From Gigaspora rosea (Eukaryota > Glomeromycota > Glomeromycetes > Diversisporales > Gigasporaceae), in contig QKWP01000593.1 in assembly GCA_003550325.1 (NCBI GenBank), forward strand, positions 100,850 through 164,849: a DNA stretch of 64,000 bases, in the 5' to 3' direction. Each line of letters opens with the position of its first letter. Within the stretch, counting starts at the first letter, position 1. The notes below the pieces were generated by a model, which searched no databases, was not told the origin of the DNA, and was given only the letters and a program-made list of their open reading frames with translations. Positions 12,248 to 23,430 of the stretch are shown here, piece after piece. The translations under genes were made by a program, and so were the position numbers.

Positions 12248-12589
12248 TGGAGTGCTCCGTATTAAAAGGGCCCATTTTTACAATTTTTTGAAAAATGAGT
12301 TTTTATCAAATTCATGTAAATTTTGACATGACTGATATTTTTCAATTATTAATGAAAGTCGATTTGCATAATAAAAAATCAAGATAATGTAAAAAGAAAA
12401 ATTACATGAGGCTGCGTAGAGCCAACACGTCACGAGATTATCCGATAGTCACATGCTGTCTTTAACCAATCAAAATAGTGAAATTTAATTAATCCCGGAT
12501 CAGTCCGAAAATCAAAACAAGTGGTTAAGCTCGATTATCTCAAAATGAGATAAATGTAAAAATGGGCCCTTTTAATACGGAGCACTCCA
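12248..12589. mobile_element. MITE, family B, with TA target duplication
   Basis: A 342-bp element with near-perfect 35-bp inverted ends beginning tggagtgctccgtattaaaa and ending in the complement. It is flanked by TA at 12246-12247 and 12590-12591, which fits a Tc1/mariner-type origin. The core includes catgaggctgcgtagagcca and cccggatcagtccg, shared with the family C element at 37241-37580 in the opposite orientation. No open frame of note. Confidence 0.8.
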
Positions 12590-13505
12590 TATACTTTAAT
12601 TTCATTTACATTAATAAATTGATGAGTTAAAATTATCAGTGATCAAATTTAGTGAATCTATAATCAAATTGCGATTCTGATTATGGAAATCATGCTGAAG
12701 ATATATATAACAATTCAAGGAGGAAAAGCGGAAAAAAGAAAGTTGATTGGATTCTGCTCTATTAAATAGATATTTTGGATAGGGAGAATTTTTTCTCTGT
12801 AGTTCCTGATTAATGATATACAAAATTTATTATATTTTATATATCTGATATCAAAACATATAAATGTGTATATATCTATTTCATATAATATAAATAGTAT
12901 AATAGTTATGATAATTTTATTAAACCTATTTTTTTAATAACAATTTTCGACGAGCACAATTACTGATACCGGTGATATATTTACTGTATCTTATATATTT
13001 ACATTTAATAAAAATTATAAATCATTTCTAAGTTAAATTTATAACGCAATTCTGCATAAATACATACAAAGGTTTTCCTTGCACTAGTTGCTAGTTACCG
13101 TAGTACACTAACCAAAGTACCCGGGGTCTAATACAATCTAATTAGAGATGTTACCCGGGTCAGTTAACTCATACGGGTTGACCCGACTCGACGAGTTATA
13201 AGGGTCACGGGTCAAAAATTGGTCTGACCCGAGTCAAACAATATTCGATCAAAAAGTGACCATTGACCAATCCAATACTGTTGACCAATCCAATCAAACT
13301 AATTATCAAGCAGACAAAACTTTATACAGTATTAGCAAAATTTACATACTATCATTTTATTAAAATATTTAAAATATTGAATCCTCACTTCTAAGTATGG
13401 TTATTTGGGTAACGATTATTTTGTGCAGTAAATATTGACGTTCTTTAGATTTTTGTTTGCAAACATTATAATCTCAAAAATAATTTAAACGTATAAATAA
13501 ATTAC

Positions 13506-13657
13506 TGGGATTGGAACCGCCTAAAATTTTTCTTAATCGTTTAATCGTTTAACCGTTTAATTTGGCCGGCATTAAAAATAATTCGGGCCTACGACCAACA
13601 TAATTCTGCCCGGAACTATAGAGCAATTTTTAAACGGTTAAACGGTTCCAATTCCTA
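13506..13657. mobile_element. hAT-type MITE, 152 bp, 8-bp TSD
   Basis: The element starts tgggattggaacc and ends ggttccaattccta; it is flanked on both sides by the 8-bp duplication taaattac (13498-13505 and 13658-13665). An 8-bp duplication with short inverted ends is typical of hAT elements. Inside is aattctgcccgg next to cctacgaccaacat. A larger relative with the same ends lies at 34591-35442. Confidence 0.8.
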
Positions 13658-13869
13658 TAAATTACCAGGACAATAGCCGATCATACGAATGTCTTTCTAT
13701 GAGGTCATTAATATATTAGACTAGATCGTTCCAATATGTCATTAATTAGTATATATTTGCTACGCAATAAATTAAATTAATATTTTACATAATCTCTAAA
13801 ACCTGCATTTATTTAAATTGACATTTTGCATCAATGTCATCTCATGAATATAAGGAATAAAATCCATTA

Positions 13870-14329
13870 CATATGGGTCGATTTTTGGAATTTATAAGTT
13901 GAATATGTTTTTTTAAAACTTTAAAGCTGAATAACTTCTGATCTACTAGCCCATTCTAACCGATTTTACTACCAAAATGTTCGTCTCTTTGAGACGATTC
14001 CAACGATCCCAAAATCATTAAAATCCGATCACAGGATCATGAGATAATGCACTGTCAAATAGTGACGCACCTAGAGAATGGGGTTGATTGGTTAGACCTA
14101 TGTCTAACCAATCAACCCCACCCTCTAGGTGCGTCACTATTTGACAGTGCATTATCTCATGATCCTGTGATCGGATTTTAATGATTTTGGGCTCGTTGGA
14201 ATCGTCTCAAAGAGACGAACATTTTGGTAGTAAAATCGTTTAGAACGGGCTAGTAGATCAGAAGTTATTAAGCTTTAAAGTCTTAAAAAAATACACTCAA
14301 CTTATAAATTCCAAAAATCAGCCCATATG
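13870..14329. repeat. 460-bp near-perfect palindrome (foldback element)
   Basis: Two arms of about 230 bp meet near 14100 (ggttagacc / tgtctaacc). Landmarks repeated in reverse are ctctttgagacgattcc, ggatcatgagataatgcact, and the outer catatggg / cccatatg. Only a handful of mismatches are visible. A diverged relative of one arm is interrupted at about 34525-35520. No coding capacity. Confidence 0.8.
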
Positions 14330-14418
14330 ATTTAAATTATTAAGAATATTTTCCATGAATTCAGGCATATCACCATAAACATTTTTGATGCTATGAATTA
14401 CTAAACCCGGGGGTCGTC

Positions 14419-14685
14419 TAAAGCCAGGTGCGTTCACGTGATAGAAAGCCAATCAAATCGTAAAATTTGATCATTACGGATTAGCCCGACGAAACGAAAA
14501 CAAAGAAAAAAAGTGAAAAACGCTGAAAATACAAAAAACAAGTGTCTAAACCTGTCTAGGAGCATTAATAAAAAATGTCGGGAAGACAATTTTACATATA
14601 AGTTAAGCCCTAAACCTAACCCCTAACTAACCCTTACCCTAATTTTAATTAAATAATCAAAAACATATAAATGCACCTGGCTTTA
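14419..14685. mobile_element. MITE, family A, second complete copy
   Basis: Inverted ends taaagccaggtgc and gcacctggcttta. Internal blocks match the copy at 10921-11195: the ttagcccgacgaaacg block, the A/G-rich run, attaataaaaaatgtcggga, and telomere-like ccctaa units near 14630. Confidence 0.7.
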
Positions 14686-14827
14686 GCCATCTCCTAAACC
14701 TGGAAACAAAAAAAAAGTCGCAACACTAGCGAAGTCTGATCGTAACTCTTTTTACACACCACAACCCTGTCTACAGAGTTATTTTACAAAATTTAATTGG
14801 TAAAAAAAAGTCTCAATTTTACGTTTA

Positions 14828-14900
14828 ATAGAAATATGTATGTTTAACAAACTTGCGCTCATTGAACACAAGTTTATTAAACATACATACATACTTCTAT
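14828..14900. repeat. Short imperfect hairpin
   Basis: atagaaatatgtatgtttaa at the left pairs with a run ending acatacttctat at the right, around the loop containing gcgctcattg. It could be another miniature foldback. A minus-strand open frame at 14897-15133 just beyond it shows no protein family. Confidence 0.35.
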
Positions 14901-15308
14901 TTGTACGTTTTAGTTCTAATTGGCCAGTGATAATCGATTGTCACATGAGGTAATCTAATTGGGCAACTCGGTTGATCCAATTCATGACCCAGGTCAATAC
15001 CTGATCTGAATCTTATTGACTCGAGCCAAAAATCAAAAAATAACTTGCAAGATACTCGTAGGTATCTTGATCGTTGATGGATATATTGTATGGGGTATTT
15101 TGCATAGACATATATATGTGATGTAGAAATCAATATGTAGTGGTGTGAAAAATGCTATACAAAGTACCCTGGTATTATCTCTTGTTAAAAAAAAAATACC
15201 ATGTAACATACCGGGTATTATCCCTGGTTAAAAAAATACTATGTAAAATACCCGGATATTTTAATAAAAAATGGGGATACTTTGGTCAGTGCATTAAGTT
15301 AATTTATA

Positions 15309-15317
15309 ATTATAAAA
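15309..15317. other. Target-site duplication, left
   Basis: attataaaa immediately before the left end of the 15-kb element, repeated exactly at 30272-30280. The last A may belong to the element (acgatagggtg), giving 8 or 9 bp. An 8-11 bp duplication is usual for Mutator-like elements. Confidence 0.75.
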
Positions 15318-15619
15318 CGATAGGGTGAAACCCACGCAGCCAGATAGTAAAACCCGCGTTGATTGGTTAGATTAGGTAAAACCTGAAATAGCAATGTAAA
15401 ATTCGCGCTTTAATATTTAGAATAAGTAAAACCCGCTTTTTATTAGATATGTTTAAATAAATCTGCTTTTTATTAGTAAAATTCGCTTTTGTTTTACCTT
15501 TAATATGTAAAAACCGCTTTTTACTAGGTAAACCTCACTTTTTCTTTATTTTATTCGTAAAATCCGCTTTTCCCTAGGTGAAACTTGAACGGAAATTTGA
15601 AGCACATAATTGATTAACA

Positions 15620-16012
15620 GTTAGATAATCACCCTTTTCACCTTCCCTAAATCTTGCTAAATCTCCTTCTAATTTCTAATTCGAATCGAATATATACTAG
15701 ACTTCTATAAATATACTTCTTATTGTTTTTTAAATACATACTGTTAGAAGTTCGGTCTCTATAGAGTGCATTTAGAGAGATCTCAGTACGAAGATACTAA
15801 CAGCGCTATACGGTTAGATAATCTCTAAATCTACCCTTTTCACCTTCCCTAAATCTCGCTAAATCTCCTTCTAATTTCTGATTCGAATCGAATACATACT
15901 AGACTTCTATAAATATACTTCTTATTGTTTTTTAAATACATACTGTTAGAAGTTCGGTCTCTATAGAGTGCATTTAGAGAGATCTCAGTATGAAGATACT
16001 AACGGCGCTATA
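15620..16012 (+). repeat. Tandem duplication inside the left terminus
   Basis: A unit of about 193 bp starting gttagataatc occurs at 15620 and again at 15813, each containing gaattcgaatcga-like sequence and gttagaagttcggtctctat. The right terminus has only one copy, which explains most of the 160-bp length difference between the two termini. Confidence 0.8.
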
Positions 16013-16214
16013 CCGAGAGTTACTTAAACTTGCAGATCTAATTTTAGGAAAGTATTTTATAATACTTCGTTAAATTTTATATACAACAAGTTTGGCACTT
16101 ACCATGTGTAGAAGGTTATCTTTTTATAGGTTATTATGGGAAATTTTAGCAGGTTTCATCGCGTAAAGCCTGGGCAGCACTTTAAGCAAATCCAATATTA
16201 TATGGATAATACAC

Positions 16215-16860
16215 ATGAACATGGTGTCTCACATGTAATCCTGATATAATGACTCAAGATGAACAAGTGGAAATAAAAAGGTCGGCGATTGCATGAAATC
16301 AACTTAAAATTAGTTCGTATGATCGATTATTGAATAGATAGCAATGCAATATCAAAAAAATTAGTGAAGGGAGACTTGGATCTTATATTGGTCAGATAGT
16401 ATTTGGAAGGAGAAACACAGAGGTCGACGATTGTGCGAAAAGGTTTTAACTTTGAATTGATTCATATGATCGCATATTGAATGGATCTCATCTAATAGAC
16501 TAGACGTTATCAAAAAAAATCGATGGATGATTTGGTTCTGTATATTCTGCAACCTGGTTTAGCAGTATTTAGAAGCAGTCGACGATTGTGTGAAAGGCTC
16601 AACTTTGAACTGATTCGTACGATCGCGTATTGAATGGATCTCATCTGATAGACTAGGTGACATCAAAAAATTAATGAAGAATTTGGTTCCATATATTCCG
16701 CAACCTGATTAGATGATATTCAAAAGAAGCATGGTATCTCAAATGTAATCCTATATAGCGATTCAGGGTGGATGGGTGAAAAATTAGGAATTCAGTGATT
16801 GTATAAAAAGATTTCAATTTTAAACTGTTCGTATGATCAGTTGCTGCAGCAATCACAGGA
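16215..16860 (+). repeat. Degenerate subterminal repeats
   Basis: At least four diverged units of about 150-190 bp share tcacatgtaatcctgatata, a gtcgacgattgtgcgaaa-type block, a cgtatgatcg block and atcaaaaaaa. Subterminal repeats of this kind often serve as transposase binding sites in other elements; here that role is inference. Similar units recur at 18890-19310 and, in reverse, at 28880-29570. Confidence 0.6.
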
Positions 16861-16913
16861 TTCGTAATTGGTCAATTAAGTATTCATTTCTTCATTTCAT
16901 TTTGAGATTATAG

Positions 16914-17123
16914 CAGATCAGTATGGGATAGGTGAGCAAATCCGTTAGTATAGGCCAAATTTAAGATCTATACTATACCAATCAGCTATAGTTCCTAACC
17001 CTAACCCTATACCGATCAGCTATAATTCCTAACCCTAATATATATTACACTAGATCAGTATAGTATAGATTTAAATTTTGGCCTATACTATACGGATCTG
17101 CTTACCTATACCATACTGATCTG
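16914..17123. mobile_element. Small inverted-repeat element nested in the left terminus
   Basis: Begins cagatcagtatgggatagg and ends with a complement finishing catactgatctg; in between are two inward pairs of ggcc/tatactatac motifs and telomere-like cctaaccctaaccc. The same element sits at the equivalent place in the right terminus (28657-28867). Confidence 0.6.
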
Positions 17124-17403
17124 TGAAATACCAATACCTTATTTCTTCTTATTCTCTTTCCCTATATTTATTAATTAACCAATTATGCTATATTACTCTC
17201 TTCTAGTGCAGCTGGGTTATAATTTTCTATCAGGTTCTGATTTCAGGTCTCGTTTTGCGCAATCATGACTTCTTCTATTTTCGTTTACGATAACTACATT
17301 ACAAGTTTAATCATTTTATATTATATATAAGGGTCTTGCTTACTAATTCTAAAAGTTCCTCTTTATTACTAAACACAAGGAAACGGTTTCAAGAATTACT
17401 ATA

Positions 17404-17716
17404 ATGAAGTTTGAACTCTATGACTTTCTTAAAGGTAAATTTTGTTTTTTTTGCTACATATAAAATATTTTCACTGAGTTTAATAAATTCTTTCTATTCA
17501 CATATTCTTTACTGTTTCTTTAATTCAACAGATCTAATAAATTTAAGATTCGAATGGACTGTTCCGTCGACTACACAACAATTCCGGGTAGGTGAGAGTT
17601 GGCTATCTATTTTTAAAATGTTAAAGGGTCTTTATTATTTCATTGTCAATAGTAGGATTGTAAGAGTGCCGAATCTACATCGCAGGAAAATTTGCTTAAT
17701 ATTGTCAATGCGTTGA
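17404..17716 (+). CDS. Small spliced frame in the left terminus, unknown function
   Basis: Exon 1 (17404-17434, starting MKFELYDFLK) and exon 2 (17532-17716) join across a 97-bp intron (gtaaat...caacag) to give 71 residues ending in TGA. The product is basic with one hydrophobic patch (WLSIFKMLKGLYYFIV). No family is recognised. An alternative ends exon 2 earlier at gtaggt (17588). The frame is repeated in the right terminus in opposite orientation, so both copies read towards the transposase region. It may be a real terminal gene, a leader exon, or a relic. Transcription cannot be judged from sequence. Confidence 0.35.
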
Positions 17717-18587
17717 TCTTCATTCTTACAATGTTTTTTCGGGCAGATTCTTTTTCTTAGTTGCTTTGTTGTTTTCTGAGTTTAAGTTTTGTATCTTTTT
17801 TTTTTTCTTTTTTTAATTTTGGTAATTTACTGGTGCTTTCTTTGTTTACATTCGCTTGTTCTTATTCTGATGAATTTAATGATTTAATAATCATTATGGT
17901 ATTTCTCTAATAAACTATGAAAAATCAAAAAAGTTAGTGTTGGCTCTGTATATTTAGCAATTTTAAGGAATAAATTGTTAGCCATTATTATGAAATATTT
18001 TCAATTCGTGACATTCAGATTGAGCTTTTAAGTAAAAAAAAAAAAAAGAAGCTATTAGTAACCAAAGTTCGTGGATATTTTTCATTAGATAATATATTCA
18101 ATTTATTTTATTCGAATTTGGCTTGTGATTAAAAGAAAATTCATTAAACAAATTAATTCAGGCAGAATCGGATGTAAAAAATGTATAACAAATTTCTTAC
18201 CATAAAATGGGCAATAAGTTCAATGTGATACAGATGACTAGCAAATTAGGTTCTTAAATTATATCTGGATCGTGATCAGATCCTGTAAGCAAGTCAAGTG
18301 CATAGTTCTAAACTAAAGACACTGAAGTTAACAGTTAACAGTTAGTGCCAATTAACTAAAATGCCTTGAATTTTTATTAACTAATGTCGTAATATATTCT
18401 CGGACCAAATATCTGCTATTGAGTTTCATTAATTTGTGTAACTGCTATACCCCAAACCTGCTTGAACCAATTTTACGATTTAAAAATAAAACAATGCCGG
18501 AACATGTTTATGATCTTGCATATTCTTACAATTAAGTTTTATTTATGGGCACTAATAACTTTTTTATTAAAATCAAAGTTCTTATAG

Positions 18588-19310
18588 ACTTCTATAAATA
18601 TACTTCTTATTGTTTTTTAAATACATACTGTTAGAAGTTCGGTCTCTATAGGGTGCATTTAGAGAGATCTCAGTACGAAGATATTAACAACGCTATACCG
18701 AGAGTTACTTAAACTTGCAGATCTGATTTTAGGAAGGTATTTTATAATATTTTGTTAAATTTTATATACAACAAGTTTGGCACTTACCATGTGTAGAAGG
18801 TTATCTTTTTATAGGTTATTATGGGAAATTTTAGCAGGTTTTATCGTGTAAAGCCGGGCAGCACTTTAGCAAATCCAATATTATATGGATAATACGCATG
18901 AACATGGTGTCTCACATATAATCCTGATATAACGACTCAAGATGAACAAGTGGAAATAAAAAGGTCGGCGATTGTGCGAAATCAACTTAAAATTAGTTTG
19001 TATGATCAATTATTGTTGATAGCAAGATGATATCAAAAAAATCAGTGAAGGAAGATAAGGTTCTATATATTCACAACCTGAATAGATAGTGTTTGAAAGA
19101 ATCTTGGTATAATCCTGGTATAACAATTCAAAATAAGCAAATAGAAAAAAATTCAACTTTGAGCTAATTCATGAAATTGTTAATAGATTAGACTATGTCA
19201 AAAAATCGATAAAGGAGAATTTGTATTTGAAAGGTGAGTAGTGTTTCACATGCAATCCTGATATAACAATCCAGGATAGACAAGTCGAAGCAAGGAGGTC
19301 AACAGGATGT
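18588..19310 (+). repeat. Extra internal copy of part of the terminus
   Basis: From acttctataaatatacttct onward the sequence repeats, in direct orientation, the left terminus from about 15709 through the subterminal repeats, including gttagaagttcggtctctat and ggtcggcgattgtgcgaaat. It lies directly inside the inner end of the left terminus and has no equivalent next to the right terminus. Confidence 0.7.
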
Positions 19311-19463
19311 TTATGATTTTTTAAGAGATAATTTATTTATATAAAATTATAAGTTTGACAATCATATGAAATGCATTATACGGGCACTAGTCTTAAAATA
19401 TATGTAGGTTCTTAAAAAGAAGACTATGATATTTCAAAGGATTCATGATGCAAGATATATTCA

Positions 19464-19660
19464 GAATATCGTATTTATGAGGTTTTGCAAGGTCAGCTGT
19501 TTATGAAAACTGCTGATATTTATGGCTTTAGAATTATCATAGCAGAAATGTCGATTTAACAAGGCCTTCTGATGGTGAACTATTTGCAGATTGCATTTTG
19601 AATTCGCCCTTAGAACTCCCAATTGCTTTATCGAATTGCGTTGATTCTAATTCACGAAAT
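19464..19660 (+). pseudogene. Protein kinase fragment (subdomains VIII-IX)
   Basis: A short plus-strand stretch reads RIYEVLQGQLFMKTADIYGF followed by IIAEMS and then a stop. This matches the (A)PEVL..Q..T.ADIY.FGII..EM block after the activation loop of the kinases common in Glomeromycotina. Nothing upstream or downstream completes a kinase. It probably records capture of a host gene piece by the transposon or an older insertion into a kinase. Confidence 0.5.
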
Positions 19661-21249
19661 TGATTTGTTTTTGGTTTGTTTGGTATGTACATATTTAACA
19701 GCTTTTTTTGTTGTTTACATGATTTGCGCTTAGATTCACATTATGTTTATATGCATAATACATAACAATTTGATACTATATTATATATGTACGAATTCAG
19801 AACTCTATTTGAAAATTTGTATACTAATTTTAAAGGGTCTAGTTTTTATATAGTGCGAAATTTAATGATGTTTGATTCGAAGACTAGCTATCAAACATTC
19901 CATAACAAAAGAGATTTAAGTGAAAATAAGTTAGCTAATTGGGTTTTTATTACCTTTATCATGGCCAAAAGGGTTCTTTAATATTATATTAGCCCAAGAA
20001 CAATTTGTACCAAAAATATGTTATGTATAATCTCTATAAATTAAAATATATTCATATTCAAAAATTGAAAAAAAGTTGAACATGAAGCTATAATTTATTT
20101 TTTATACACGAATATCAAATCAAACAAATTGAATCTTAAAAAGCTATGATAAATTCCAAAAATTTCATTTCTTAGTACCGGTTTTAATGCCTATACATTT
20201 AATCTCTACAGTCTAACCTCCCAAAACTAATACACTTGGAAGACAAACTTTATATCAGTTTTGAGAGGGTATCAGATTTAAAAAATCGATGTAACATCAC
20301 TTGACCTTTGTGAATTGTGATTGGCTAAAAAAAAAGTAAAAATTCAAAAAAAGTGGTTTAAAAAAAAAAGAAAAAGGCAAATTAAAAAAAACTTGTCTTA
20401 GGAAAAAAAAAAAAGACTTAAAAAAAAAAAACCAGCATCGATTTCAATTTGCTTGGCATTTGCAATATAAATAAATAAATAAACGTACAGTTTTTGCTAT
20501 GGAACTTAACAATTTGCTTTCTATGAAATTATTAATTGAATTACCATTAATTTAATATTTGTTGGGCACGGGCAGAAACACGATAAAATATGACCTGAGT
20601 TTTTTTATTCACTATATTATATGTGCAAAGCCTTTTGACGAAAGGGTAATGTAAAAAGGGTTCCTAAAAAAATCACTGCATATAGTCATGCGTAAGAGTT
20701 TTTAGAAAGCTTACGTGCTAGTTTGCATTGTTTATTGCTACTTTTGTATAATAATTCTCAACAAAAAAAAATTTTTTTATTCATTAGTTGATACCCAATT
20801 CAAAAATTTTCCGGGTCTTTAGACATGTGCCACTAATTCTTCATATTTATGTAGAATCTCAAAAAAAAAATGGGATAAAATATGTTACTACACCTACTTT
20901 GGTAGAGATAATCATTCATTTTTACCAGACATATGGTAAGCGGTACATAAATTATTTAAAGTTGATTTTCATATTACTGTATTACTTACTCTGGAATAGT
21001 TTGGCAATGTTAAATTCACCAGGAGGATATAGTAACAGTAACATTATTTAAGTTATAGTCAAGTAATTTTATTACTGACAATCGAATAGAAAAGCAATAT
21101 GCCGCCACACCTTTTTTGGAAAACTTTAAAAAAGGTGATTCCTTTTTTTTTTATCTAGATGTAACCAGTCCAAAGTAAAAACAAAATAAGACATTATTAT
21201 ATAAATAGTTTAAAAATTATAGCGCGAACTGCTTATTACTAAAAATCTA
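19661..21249. other. Spacer inside the MULE
   Basis: AT-rich sequence with poly-A tracts at 20330-20430. Open frames at 19787-19981 and 20788-21051 have no recognisable family; the latter starts MIPNSKIFRVFRHVPLIL and has a hydrophobic middle (LKLIFILLYYLLW). It may be upstream coding of the transposase or chance. A cctcccaaaac / ttttgagagg pair at 20218-20270 resembles one end of the small element at 24678-24841. Confidence 0.4.
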
Positions 21250-22140
21250 ATGAATGACTTATCTTTACCTATTAATTGTAACAATAGATCAAGTATAATT
21301 TGGCGCCCATTATTGCCAAATCTTCAATGCATTCAAGTGCCACTTACTGAAATACCATCAGTACTAGACTTGTATATATTTGATACAATATTATCTAGAG
21401 GTGGTAGACTTGGCGAAGGGTATGAAATTTTGGCCAAGGACTATAAAAACAGAAGACAGGTAAAGTGTTTTTTTAAAGAAGTATGAATTATATTTGAAGT
21501 AGTTTCTTATTATTTCCAATAAAGGTACGTGAAGGAGATGTGAAAAAAATTATACTTGTAGATGAATATGCAAAACAACTCAATAATCCAAAATTTGCAT
21601 ACGTAGAATACATGTGATGCTCTGTTCGGGTATATATAGTATAATAAAGAATATATTCATATATCATTAGTGAATTATAAAATACTAATCATGTTTCTTA
21701 AAGAACGGTTGTTGTGAAGGCAAATGTGATTGGAAAGGTCGTATCTCTGTTCCCCAAGACAAGTCACTTAACTTATATAATATTGAGTGTCATGGAAATC
21801 ATGATCCTGATCACGTTTGAAAAAAACCACCTCGCATGTCAAATTCAATAAGGAAAACAATAATTAGCAATGGGTAAATATATATATATATAAATAAATT
21901 AAAAATAAAAAATCCAGATTTTTATTTATTAATTTTGTTTTTAGAACTCATGAATAACTCAAAGGTTCTTAGTACAACTCTTGATACACTGTCAAATCAA
22001 GTTCAACCAACGTCTACCAGATTTGCGCCCAATCTTGAATCAATTCAAAATGCCCTAAAATATGATAAAAAGTTGTATAATCCAAGCATATCAGAGTTTG
22101 AGAAAGTAATAAATCAGCGAATTTTATTTATAGTGATATA

Positions 22141-22510
22141 AATTGATGAAAATTTTTCAATCGATTAGTTAATAGACTAATCGATTTTATTCAACTAATC
22201 GATTAGTTGGCCAATCGATTAATCGACTAATCGATTAGTTGACTAATTGATTGACCAACTAATCGATTGACCAACTAATCAATTAGTTGAATAAATAATA
22301 AACGAAACTTGGTAAAATACACATAAGGTAGCAACTAAAACAGCCCGATTGATTAAATGACCAATTGTCTAGTCGATTAATTGACCAATCGACTAGTTGA
22401 TTAATCGATTAGTTGGCCAATCGACTAATCGATTAATTGATAAGTTGGGTCTGTAAAATTCAAATCGATTAGTTGTCAACTTTACAACTAATCGTTAATT
22501 CGATTTTCAA
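22141..22510. repeat. ATCGATTAGTTGAC array in a transposase intron
   Basis: Dozens of overlapping atcgattagt / actaatcgat and ttgaccaat units on both strands fill most of the intron 22106-22618. The motif atcgat is palindromic, so the stretch can fold in many registers. It lies between two coding exons of the transposase. Confidence 0.7.
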
Positions 22511-22618
22511 TTCGTATCACTATTTTATTTTATTAATTTAATTTTAATTTAATTTAATTCGTTTATATTAATTAATTTAATTTAATTATATATTTACTTA
22601 TTTTGCTTTGGTTAACAG

Positions 22619-23430
22619 GTTTGTTCTATAATGGACGATTATGAGACCAAAGGCACTGCTATATCAAAACAATATGGTGTCAAGGATGCCCAAGATCCCC
22701 AAAAAACAAGCTGTGCTTCTTGGCATCGCATCTACAATTATGCCAGTTTTTTTAAATAAATATTCAGACTTTCTCGCTATAGATTCTACTGGTCGTCGCA
22801 ACAGTTTAAACTTTCCAAATACAGCCTTTATGGTCAGATCCGATGAACCCCGTGGTTGAATTGTAGCAACATTCATAAGTGATAAAGAAACTATACCAGT
22901 TGTTGATCTTATGTTTGAGTTAGTAAGTATTTTGTATTTTTTGATAATTTTGTTAGATGATACTATAACTTTGGTTTTTTTGAAGTTTATCCAACATAGT
23001 ATTAAGAACAGCATAGAATTGAACCCTAAATGGTTAGCTATAGATAAATGGGATCCTTACTTAGCTGCAGCTAGAAAACATTTTCCTAATATGCAAGTAG
23101 TTTTGTGTGACTGGCATGAGGGTAAGCTTTTATAAAATTTTATTAATATTTTGTTACAAGTTTTTTTCTTAATTTTTTTTTTTGTAATATTGTTTCTTAT
23201 TTAGCAGATGCACTTAAGGAATGGTTCACTAAAAATTTAAACGATCAATGGCTTAGGGATTGAATATTTTATCAATTTCGATTCGTTAAACGGTCCCGAG
23301 ATCAAGAAGAATTTAATCAACGAAAAGTTACTATTATAGATGCAAAGAAACTTCAAGTTGCCATCGGAATTACAAATTTAAAAGTTGCAGAGACTGTCAC
23401 ATCTTATTTTTGAAAGTATTGGTTTGGTGA
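22619..23430 (+). other. DDE catalytic region of the MULE transposase
   Basis: First acidic residue in FLAIDSTGRRNSLNF (22770-22815); second block LAIDKWDPYLAAARKHFPNM followed by VVLCDWHE (23034-23120), the typical MULE arrangement of D, then A...FP, then LC.WH. The downstream glutamate could not be assigned because the frame decays after 23430. A 7-T run near 22750 marks a one-base frameshift just upstream of the first block. Confidence 0.65.

Larger units (their letters stand above)
15318..18587 (+). repeat. Left terminal inverted repeat of the MULE (3270 bp)
   Basis: Matches 27164-30271 in reverse along its whole length, from cgatagggtgaaac inward to ttattaaaatcaaagttctt. It includes a first section of short AAAGCGG/AACCCGC-like repeats (15340-15560), a 193-bp tandem duplication (15620-16012), degenerate subterminal repeats (16215-16860), an embedded miniature element (16914-17123) and a small spliced frame (17404-17716). 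Open frames at 16361-16552 and 16671-16856 are not genes. Confidence 0.85.
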
